From assembly GCA_963738345.1 (NCBI GenBank), contig CAVTWI010000002.1:3410001-3474000 (forward strand): a DNA stretch of 64,000 nucleotides, written 5' to 3'. Source of the stretch: Bog-159 sp963738345. Its GTDB lineage: Bacteria; Acidobacteriota; Terriglobia; Bryobacterales; Bryobacteraceae. The notes below the pieces were generated by a model. The model was not told the DNA's origin. It worked only from the letters and a program-made list of their open reading frames with translations, and searched no databases. Positions 34,752-42,459 of this stretch are shown here, piece by piece (the stretch's first letter is position 1; each line of letters begins with the position of its first letter). Position numbers and translations under genes: made by a program.

Positions 34752-36452
34752 ATGCGCATTCGTTTGTTTGCCTATTTTGCTTGCATTTCCGCTTTTGTGA
34801 CGGTTGCCGGATGCACGCGGAAGGTCGCGCCGGTCCCGTCGTCTGAGGCCGTGATGTGGAGCGAAAACGGCTGGTCGGCGGCGGAGAGGGCCGAGTTCCA
34901 CCATCTGCCGGAGGGCAGCGAACTGATGCCCTACGCGTTGCTGCACAACGTGGTGAGCGTAAAGACGGGCAAGCCGTTCTTAGAAAATATGGAGCGGTTC
35001 GGGTTCATTCCGGACGCGGCCAGTGCGACGAATCCGCGCGGGCTGCCGGTTGGTTTGACGACGGTTCACTCGCGGGACAAAAGCCATGCCGGGCTGGAAA
35101 TTGTTGGATTTAATTGTGCGGCCTGCCATGTGGGCGAAGTCACGCATCAGGGAAAGAGGCTGCTGATCGATGGGGCTCCGTCGCTGGTGAATTTACAGGG
35201 TTATCAAGTGGAATTCAAGGACTCGCTGGATGCGGCACTGCGAGATCCGGTGAAAGCGGCGGCGCTCGGGATCGCGGTGCTGCGGGACACCCCGGAGGCC
35301 GGGGCGACACCGGCGGCTGACGCGTCGAGTTACGCGTCCGATCCGGCGGTGAAAGCCGCGGCAGAGGTGGCACCGGCGCGGACGGCGGACACGAGTTTTC
35401 ACAGCGTGCCGTCGGAAACCGCGGACCATACAGCAGGTGGGACGGCGCTACAGGGCGACACATTCGCCGCGCGGTGGCATCGGGCGCTGGCGCTGGCGAA
35501 GGCCAGACTCGCGTTTTTGAAAAACGGCCGGCTGCTGACGGATGGCACGGAACCGGGTCCGGGACGGATTGACGCCTTTGGCGCGGCGCGCAATTTACTG
35601 TTCCCGAAGGATGCGGTACGGATGCAATCGCCGGTCAGTTTTCCGTTCATTTGGGACGTGCCGGACACGACGCAGCAACGCTCGGGCGCCGATGCGGTTT
35701 GGATCCACTACGACGGCAACACGAATTCGATTCTGGAGCGGAACATCGGACAGGCGCTGGGAATGGGTGCGGTATTCGATCCGAAGACTTACGAATCAAC
35801 TTTGCGGATCGGCAATTTGCACCGGTTGGAAGTGCTGACGCATAAGTTGCAGGCGCCGAAATGGCCGGTGGATTTACTGGGACCCATCGACCAGGCGAAA
35901 GCGGCGGCGGGGGCTAAGGTCTTTAACGAGACCTGCCGTGATTGCCATCAGAACCGGTTGTATGCGCTGACTGACGTAGGGACGGATCCGCTGCGAGCCA
36001 ACAGTTTTGGGCGGGTGATCACGGGGGGGGTGCCGTTTCCAGATGCGGTGAAACCGATTCTGGACGGGTTGAAGGCGCGGGCTTTCGCGGACGACGGAAT
36101 TTCGGCGGCCGATCAGGCGAGCATGGACGCTAATCCGGTGATCTGGCGGGCGCCGGGGCAGTATCTGGCGCGGCCGTTGACGGGGGTGTGGGCGACGGCG
36201 CCGTATTTGCATAACGGATCGGTGCCGACGTTGTGGCATTTGCTGCATCCGGCGCAGAGGCCGGTAAGTTTCGTGGTGGGGAATCGGGAGTACGATGCGG
36301 CGAAGGTGGGATATGCCACGGACGGTAGCGGGTGGACGTTCGACACGACGCAGGCGGGGAACAGCAATATCGGGCATGCGGGCGATCGATATGGAACGAA
36401 TTTGAGTGAGGATCGGAAGGCGGCGTTGTTGGAGTATTTGAAGACGATGTAG
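34752..36452 (+). CDS. RoxA-like di-haem cytochrome c lipoprotein
   Basis: Exported protein of 566 residues. The signal sequence ends in the lipobox VAGC (Cys21), so it is probably a lipoprotein. Two haem c sites are visible: C122-A-A-C125-H126 and C395-R-D-C398-H399. The region APYLHNGSVPTLWHLLHP near the C-terminus is typical of di-haem peroxidase/RoxA-like cytochromes. A low-complexity Ala/Thr/Asp-rich insert lies at about 180-235. RoxA oxygenates polyisoprene, but most relatives have unknown substrates, so call it RoxA-like only. The upstream sequence is AT-rich and may hold its promoter. Confidence 0.85.
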   Translation: MRIRLFAYFACISAFVTVAGCTRKVAPVPSSEAVMWSENGWSAAERAEFHHLPEGSELMPYALLHNVVSVKTGKPFLENMERFGFIPDAASATNPRGLPVGLTTVHSRDKSHAGLEIVGFNCAACHVGEVTHQGKRLLIDGAPSLVNLQGYQVEFKDSLDAALRDPVKAAALGIAVLRDTPEAGATPAADASSYASDPAVKAAAEVAPARTADTSFHSVPSETADHTAGGTALQGDTFAARWHRALALAKARLAFLKNGRLLTDGTEPGPGRIDAFGAARNLLFPKDAVRMQSPVSFPFIWDVPDTTQQRSGADAVWIHYDGNTNSILERNIGQALGMGAVFDPKTYESTLRIGNLHRLEVLTHKLQAPKWPVDLLGPIDQAKAAAGAKVFNETCRDCHQNRLYALTDVGTDPLRANSFGRVITGGVPFPDAVKPILDGLKARAFADDGISAADQASMDANPVIWRAPGQYLARPLTGVWATAPYLHNGSVPTLWHLLHPAQRPVSFVVGNREYDAAKVGYATDGSGWTFDTTQAGNSNIGHAGDRYGTNLSEDRKAALLEYLKTM

Positions 36453-36466
36453 GGCGGCGCTTGGCG

Positions 36467-37591
36467 CTATTTCACGGTGATTTCGCCTAGGCCAATGGCC
36501 TTCGTCGTTTGCCCTACGCCGAAGACTTGATTGAGTCCAGGCGAAGCGTTCGCCGGGATCGTGATCGTCAGAGTGCTGGTGCCTCGGCCGCCCGCTGTCG
36601 CCGTACCGAGTAACTGGCGGGGGTTGTTCCAATAAAGGTCAACCGTTTCCCCGGCACCGAACCCAAGGCCGTATGCCACGGTTGTGCCGCCGGGCGGCGC
36701 CGATGCAGGGCTCATGGCGAGGGCAGGCGTTACAGAGAGGGTCGCCACTCCGAGTTTGTGACTGCTCACCCCTACGGCGTACACGTCCATGGGACCGTAA
36801 GGCTGCTGCGGTTCTTGGGCCACGGCCGAGAAGGAACCGTTGGCATCAGTCGTGGCCGTGCCGAGTAGCGGGGGCGCGCCGATGTGACCGCCGTAGAGTT
36901 CGATGGACTCGGTAGGCGCAAATCCACTGCCCGTTAGAGTGACTTTGGTTCCGGGCGACCCGGTGGCTTGACTGAGACTCAGGGATGCGGCGGGCCAGAC
37001 CTGCAGTGTGAAGGATCCGTAGTAATCCGGCTCATTTCCAGGTGAGAAGACAAAGGCTTGGCACACGTCGCCGGGCGGGGTCGCAGGGGAGTTCCAATCG
37101 TAGCCGGCAAGCACGACGACGATGCCGCCGGAACTGTATGCGGCGCTGCCGGAACCCGCAACGGGGGCGCCTTGCAGCGTTAACGTGGAGCGTAAGTTTG
37201 GTAGAAAGTATGCGGTGTTGGTCGGGCCGAATACCGAGATGCCTGGGATAGAATTGTTGCCGTCGAAAAACAGGTTCAGGCCGTTGAAACCGGTTATGAG
37301 ACCGGGACCGGGCTGGCCGAAGATGTACAACTTGTAGGTGTTGCCCGCTTCCAGTTGTAATGCGATACCAGCTTGGGCGTCGGCGGGACCGTTGACGGGC
37401 GAGGTGGCATCGGGAGACAGTGCCAGCCACAGGTTGTAATAGGAGTCGCCACCAAAGGTATTCCATAACAAGCCTCCGTAGGCAGCGCCTGTGGAATTGG
37501 CGGAGAATTGAATTGCTCCGGTCAGCGTGGTCTGCGGATACGCCGAGAGAGGCAGCATCAGCAATACCATGAGTCTTAGAGTTGGCTTCAT
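36467..37591 (-). CDS. Exported hypothetical protein with IPT/TIG-like domains
   Basis: Secreted protein of 374 residues with a signal peptide (RLMVLLMLPLSAYPQ). A beta-rich N-terminal half (to about 200) is followed by two Ig-like segments with SLSLSQATGSPGTKVTLTGS and GFAPTESIELY, then AMSPASAPPGGTTVAYGLGF and GAGETVDLYW, which resemble IPT/TIG folds. No catalytic motif is seen. Probably a surface or secreted binding protein. ATG 37591 starts the signal peptide. It converges with the RoxA-like gene (stops 14 bp apart). Confidence 0.72.
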   Translation of the reverse strand: MKPTLRLMVLLMLPLSAYPQTTLTGAIQFSANSTGAAYGGLLWNTFGGDSYYNLWLALSPDATSPVNGPADAQAGIALQLEAGNTYKLYIFGQPGPGLITGFNGLNLFFDGNNSIPGISVFGPTNTAYFLPNLRSTLTLQGAPVAGSGSAAYSSGGIVVVLAGYDWNSPATPPGDVCQAFVFSPGNEPDYYGSFTLQVWPAASLSLSQATGSPGTKVTLTGSGFAPTESIELYGGHIGAPPLLGTATTDANGSFSAVAQEPQQPYGPMDVYAVGVSSHKLGVATLSVTPALAMSPASAPPGGTTVAYGLGFGAGETVDLYWNNPRQLLGTATAGGRGTSTLTITIPANASPGLNQVFGVGQTTKAIGLGEITVK

Positions 37592-37806
37592 AACTGACTA
37601 GTGATCGACTTTACTCCCGTTAGATGCAGGGCGTCAAGGCCGATCGCGGCGTCGCTGGTGTTCGATTTGGGACAGCGTTTTTCGATTGGGGACAAAACTG
37701 GGAGTTGAATGGTTGAGGGGGGCATGCGCCGATGCGCCGGGCCGCTTCGTCGCGAGTGGGGTAGACGGCCATCGGCGTGCAGATAAGGCGGCCCGAGGGG
37801 GTGTCT

Positions 37807-38583
37807 GTGTTCAAGCGAATTCTTGTAATCCTGCCGGCGATTTGGCTGGCGACGGGCGTGATGGGTGCGGCGGATAGTCCGTTCATCGGCGAGTGGAAGC
37901 TCGACTCGTCGAAGAGCAGAATGCCCGATGAGATGAAGGTTCAAAATAAGGGCGGGAACCGGTATGCGTTCGATTTTGGCGGGGGGGCCGAGGAGATCGT
38001 AGTAGATGGGACCGATCAACCGGGCAACGGCGGGACTCTGCTGTCAGTGAAGCCTGAGGCACCCGACACTTGGATCGTCGAGCGCAAGAAAGATGGACGT
38101 TTGATGCTGAAGGCGACGTGGAAGCTTTCAAAGGACGGCAAGACGCTGACGGATTATTACAGGGAGTTTGAGTCCGACGGTTCGACGGTCAGCATGGATT
38201 ACGTGTACGAGTGCACGGGCGAAGCATCGGGCTTCGCGGCGGACTGGCAGAGCGTTAAGGAGACGATAAACTCGCCCTTCTTGCTGGAGGTGAAGGCGTT
38301 TGAGATCGACGGGCTTTCTTTCATCAGGCAATCGGGGAAAGAGACGAAGAACGTGAAATTTGACGGGAAGGAATATCCGCACGAGGGGCCGAACGCTCGT
38401 CGTGGCGCTTCATCGTCGGCCCGGCGGGTAGACGAGCGCAGGCTGGTGATCACGGACAAGGCCGACGGCAAGGTGACGGACACCGAGGAGGTTGAGCTCT
38501 CAGCCGATCTGAAGACGTTGACGATCACGGTGCATGTGACGGGCAGCGACAAGCCGATTGTGATGGCGTTCGACCGGAAGTAG
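37807..38583 (+). CDS. Exported hypothetical beta-rich protein
   Basis: Protein of 258 residues with a signal peptide (VFKRILVILPAIWLATGVMG). The mature part opens with SPFIGEWKLDSSKSRMPDEM, a start seen in many acidobacterial exported proteins of lipocalin-like or beta-barrel type. Repeating strands follow (WIVERKKDGRLMLKATWKLS, DGKTLTDYYREFESDGSTV). No active site is recognised. GTG 37807 is preferred because GAGGGG lies 6 bases upstream; GTG 37801 abuts the Shine-Dalgarno. Confidence 0.7.
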   Translation: MFKRILVILPAIWLATGVMGAADSPFIGEWKLDSSKSRMPDEMKVQNKGGNRYAFDFGGGAEEIVVDGTDQPGNGGTLLSVKPEAPDTWIVERKKDGRLMLKATWKLSKDGKTLTDYYREFESDGSTVSMDYVYECTGEASGFAADWQSVKETINSPFLLEVKAFEIDGLSFIRQSGKETKNVKFDGKEYPHEGPNARRGASSSARRVDERRLVITDKADGKVTDTEEVELSADLKTLTITVHVTGSDKPIVMAFDRK

Positions 38584-38626
38584 TTGGACAAATACGTGAA
38601 TCGGCATGGCGACACTGTGAGCCGCG

Positions 38627-38809
38627 GTCTTCGTTATTGATCCTGCGGTTCGAATTACGGAAGCCGAACTCGTCCGCGATATTCACGCCGTGCTGGCAAA
38701 GGTTGAGGAGGGAGTTGAGGTAATCGTGGAGCGGGAGCATCGCGCCGTGGCTGTTATTAAGACGCCGACGGGGCCGGGCCGGAAAACCAGCGAGTGCATC
38801 GCTATGGCG
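38627..38809 (+). pseudogene. Remnant of a Phd/YefM-like antitoxin gene
   Basis: A frame encodes VRITEAELVRDIHAVLAKVE and VEVIVEREHRAVAVIKTP, then GPGRKTSECIAMA. This matches the N-terminal part of Phd-type antitoxins common in Acidobacteriota. No ATG, GTG or TTG start lies between the upstream in-frame stop (38618) and the conserved part, and similarity ends at about 38809, where the family should continue for about 30-40 residues. No PIN-domain toxin follows. It looks like a decayed half of a toxin-antitoxin pair. The stretch 38810-39057 holds nothing else I recognise. Confidence 0.6.
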
Positions 38810-39057
38810 AGTACCTCAATACGGTTTTCGCGGCGATCCCTAGTGAACCGTTTACAGGGAAATGGCTCAGCTTGCGGCGAAAGTTGATGCCGCGCGGCTG
38901 GAGCCTCGGTAGCACGATGCCGCCCTTCATTTCGGCTATGCGGCCGGCTCCCAGAACCTGCGACACTTCCAGATGACTCTGACGCGTGCCGAGAACCGGG
39001 GCCGCGCCAGCCGTTATGATGATGTACATGCTCAATCACCAACCGGGTGCGGCCGTC

Positions 39058-40010
39058 ATGAAAGATCCGCTGACGTGGTTGTACCCTCCTATCGAGCCCT
39101 ACAATACGGGACGCCTGCAGGTGTCGCCGGTTCACGAGATTTACTTTGAGGAAAGCGGCAACCCGGCGGGCAAGCCGGTGGTTTTCCTGCACGGGGGGCC
39201 GGGCGGCGGCTCGGATCCGAAGCAGCGGCGTTTCTTCCACCCTGGCAAGTATCGCATCGTAAATTTCGATCAGCGCGGCTGCGGCAAGAGCACGCCTTAC
39301 GCATCGCTCGAAGCCAATACGACTTGGGATCTGGTCGCCGATATCGAGAAGCTACGGGGGCACCTCGGCATTCAGCGGTGGCAGGTGTTCGGCGGGTCGT
39401 GGGGGTCCACACTGGCACTGGCTTACGCGCAGACGCATCCCGAGCGCGCGACCGAACTGGTCTTACGCGGCATCTTTTTAATACGCAAACAGGAAATCGA
39501 TTGGTTCTATCAGCGGGGCGCTTCGATTTTATATCCGGACGCGTGGGAGCCTTATCTGGCGCACATTCCGGAAGGCGAACGCGGCGATTTGCTTTCTGCT
39601 TACCACCGGCGGCTGACGAGCGACGATCCGGCGGTGCGACTGGCGGCGGCGAAGATCTGGAGCGGGTGGAGGGGGCCACGTCGAAATTGTTGCCCGACGC
39701 GGACTTTACCAGCCATTACGAGGAGGACGAATTCGCTTTGGCGTTCGCGCGGATTGAGTCGCACTACTTCGTGAACAAAGCGTTCATGGAGACGGACGAC
39801 CAGTTGTTGGTGAATGCCGAGCGCATCCGGCATATTCCCGGAGTGATCGTGCAGGGCCGTTATGATGTGGTGTGTCCGATGGAGAGCGCCTGGGCACTGC
39901 ACCGGGCGTGGCCGGAGGCTGACCTCATTATCACTCCGGATAGCGGGCACAGTGCGTTCGAAGCGCCTAATAGCCGCGCGCTGGTGGCGGCGACGGATCG
40001 GTTCGCGTAG
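39058..40010 (+). CDS. pip: Proline iminopeptidase (S33), one frameshift
   Basis: Alpha/beta-hydrolase of about 317 residues that removes N-terminal proline from peptides. Family features are PPIEPYNTGRLQVSPVHEIY, oxyanion motif HGGPGGGSDPKQRRFF, DQRGCGKSTPYASLEANTTW and the nucleophile S114 in FGGSWGSTLALAYAQTHPER. The first frame ends at 39774. From about 39666 another frame gives EGATSKLLPDADFTSHYEED and FALAFARIESHYFVN, with catalytic Asp in QGRYDVVCPME and His in DSGHSAFE, ending at 40010. One missing G in a G-rich run explains it. ATG 39058 is chosen; ATG 39028 is possible. Confidence 0.87.
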
Positions 40011-40013
40011 AGA

Positions 40014-40500
40014 TCATTCGACGGGCGTGCCGTAAGGCGTCAGCACTCTCACGCCTTCGGTATTTTCTTGGCGGGCGATGCGCCATCCGGCGGGCGACTG
40101 TTGTAGGAAATACATCTGGGCTTCGTTGCGGTCACTGTAAACATACTCGACGCGTAAGCGGACCTCCCCTTCGGCAACGGTCTGAGGCTCCTGGATGGCG
40201 ACGCCCTTCACCGAACCGTTAAAGCGGCGAATATAGTCGGCCAGGGATGCATCGCCTTTCTCTTTCACGATCTGGCGGAGCGAGCTTTCCATCGGGCCGG
40301 TGAAGCATGCCAAGTATGTGCCGACATCACCGTCGCGGGCCGCATCCATCATGGCGTAGACGGTATCCTGCGGCGTCTTTGGCGCGCTGGAGCGAAGGAT
40401 TGCGGGAGGGCGCCAGGCACCGCGTTTGGCGGCAACCAGGGTGAGGGCGCCGGCCAAGACTCAGTACGGTGGCGATTTGCGCCTTACGTTCGCGGGTCAT
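40014..40500 (-). CDS. Small exported NTF2-like or hypothetical protein, one frameshift
   Basis: About 161 residues when joined. The N-terminus MTRERKAQIATVLS starts at ATG 40500. One extra base near 40456 shifts the frame, after which LAGALTLVAAKRGAW completes a signal-like hydrophobic segment. The mature part has TPQDTVYAMMDAARDGDVGT, LACFTGPMESSLRQIV and WRIARQENTEGVRVLTP, an alpha-beta pattern like NTF2-like/DUF4878-type proteins; this is tentative. The ATG overlaps a possible stop of the upstream SPFH gene as ATGA, and it is the last gene of the long minus-strand cluster. Confidence 0.68.
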
Positions 40501-41558
40501 GGATTCTTCCTCGCATTCTGCGGGTCTTGCCTTGCGTATAATGGTCAAGTCGAAATTGCCGTTCTTGTCGACGATGAGTTTTTTGATTTTGGGCAGGACC
40601 TGTTCCATGGTTTCCAGATAGAGGCGGCGTCCATTGACTGCCGAGGCGCGCGCGTATTCGCTGGCGACCAGGTCGAAGCGGGCGGCGTCGCCTTTGGCTT
40701 CGTCGATCTTGCTTTGCTTGTAGGCTTGGGAGGCTTCGGTCATCTGCTGGGCTTCGCCACGCGCACGGGGGACGAGATCGTTTTCGTAGCCGAGGGCTTC
40801 GTTGTAAATACGAGCGCCATCGGCGCGGGCGCTGGCCACATCGCGGAATGCGTCAGCGGCCTCTGGGGGGGGCGTCACGCTCTCGATATTGACGCTGGCT
40901 ATGCGAACGCCCAGGCGGTAGCGATCGATCACGTTCTGGGCCGCGGCGCGCACTTGCTCCTGAATCGCGGTCTTGCCGGTGGTGAGGATGGCGTCCACGG
41001 GATTTTGGCCGATGCGGCGGGCGAGTTCGGTTTCGACGGCTGCGCCGACGCTGCGGGCTACATCCTGTGCACCGAACAGATAGTCGGATGGAGTGCCGAC
41101 GGAGTACTGCACGACGGCGCGCAGATTAATAATGTTCTGATCGCCGGTGAGGAATTGCGAGGCCAGCGGCTGGGTGCGGCCGAGAACGCTATCGGGAAGA
41201 TCGCCGCCTACGACCAGGCGCTGGCGCTGCTGGACTTTCAGTTTAGTGACGCGATCGATGGGCCACGGCAGGGCGATGTGGATGCCTGGAAAGACGCGGG
41301 GCTCGACCACTTGCCCAAAGCGCGTTACGACGGCTTGTTGGTCGGCCGGCACAATGTAGACGCCGCTGACGAGCCACAAGCCCGCGAGAGCCAAGGCGAT
41401 GCGGCGAAGGGGAGGGCGGCTGCCCGGTTCCCTGGCGGGTGGGTGCGGATGTTCGTGGTGATGGTGTTCATGGGTATGGGGGTGGTGATGCCCATGCTGT
41501 GATCGTGGTGATCGTGATGATCGTGGTGGTGCGGTTCTACCGCGGGAGCGGTACTCAT
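40497..41558 (-). CDS. SPFH/Band 7 (HflK-like) protein with His-rich N-terminus, frameshifted
   Basis: Membrane-anchored SPFH protein of about 350 residues. It starts at ATG 41558, overlapping the hflC stop as ATGA. The first about 55 residues are extremely His-rich (PHHHDHHDHHDHS). One base missing near 41496 breaks the frame, after which HHHPHTHEHHHHEHPHPP continues the same pattern. One membrane helix follows (IALALAGLWLVSGVYIV), then the SPFH domain (DQQAVVTRFGQVVEPRVFPG, LTGDQNIINLRAVVQYSV, TTGKTAIQEQVRAAAQNVID) and a coiled-coil tail. Without another correction the frame runs past the next gene's start to 40327; a stop at 40497 would give an ATGA overlap. His may bind metal. Confidence 0.8.
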
Positions 41559-42446
41559 TGCGCGCCGCCTTCGCCTTTCATGAGCACTTTCAGCAGCTCG
41601 GAATCGGAACTGAGAATTGCAGTGGTCTTGTCGTCGAGGATTTTCTTATACGATTCCAGCGTGCGGACTAGTTTGTAGAATTTCGGATTCCGGGAATAGG
41701 CTTCGCTATAGATGCGGGTGGAAGCGGCATCGCCCTCGCCGCGAGTTTTTTCCGCGTCTTTGTAGGCGGCGGAGAGGATCTCATCGCGCTGACGGTCGGC
41801 ATCGGCACGGATGCGCAGCGCCTGCTCTTCGCCCTCGGCACGATACTGGCGAGCGATGCGCTCGCGTTCGGCACGCATGCGGGCGTACACGCTCTGCTTG
41901 TTCTGTTCGGGAAGATTGATGCCGCTTGATGCGCACATCGACGATGTCGATGCCGTACTGAGACAAGGCCGAACTGCCGGTAGCAGCGGTCAACTGGTCG
42001 AGGAAGGCTTCCGACTGGGTACCACCGGCGTTGGCGGCGACGATGGAATCGAGGTCGTGGGTGCCAAGGACGGCCGACAAGTCCGGACCATACGATGTCG
42101 TGTAAACGCATCTCGGCGGAGATCGGGTCGCCCACGGTTTCGACGAAACGCTTGGGATCGCGAATGCGCCAAGCGACATAGCTTTCGATGACCAGATTCT
42201 TCTTGTCGCGGGTGAGGAATTCGCTGGGCCGCGGATCGTAAATGCGCAGGCGGCGGTCAAAGTAAGTGACGCTTTGAAAGAACCATTTAGCATTCAGGCC
42301 GGCGCCGGTAATGGTGCGGACGGGTCTGCCGAATTGGGTGATGAGCGCGAATTCGGTTTCGCGAACGGAGAACAATGTGAGCCAGACGAACAGAAGGAGA
42401 GCAACCGCCACGACCAACAGATATAGTGCGTTTTTTTAAGATGCAT
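41555..42446 (-). pseudogene. hflC: HflC-like SPFH protein, three frameshifts
   Basis: SPFH protein predicted to partner HflK at the membrane and modulate FtsH protease. Pieces in order: ATG 42446 with MHLKK; after the T7 run at 42431-42437 a membrane helix (LLVVAVALLLFVWLTLF) and SVRETEFALITQFGRPVRTI and DKKNLVIESYVAWRIRDPKR; after a break near 42084, SAVLGTHDLDSIVA and YGIDIVDVRIK; after a break near 41921, INLPEQNKQSVYARMRAERE, RIARQYRAEGEEQALRIRAD and a coiled-coil end, stop at 41555. Each break is one base. Since conserved sequence resumes at once, errors are more likely than decay. Stop overlaps the next ATG. Confidence 0.85.
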
Positions 42447-42459
42447 GATTTCCGTCTTC

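Noticed and set aside
40327..40496. C-terminal extension of the His-rich SPFH protein past 40497
   Set aside because: It overlaps the start and signal segment of the next gene and has Arg/Pro-rich out-of-frame character, so it is probably read-through caused by a missed or shifted stop.
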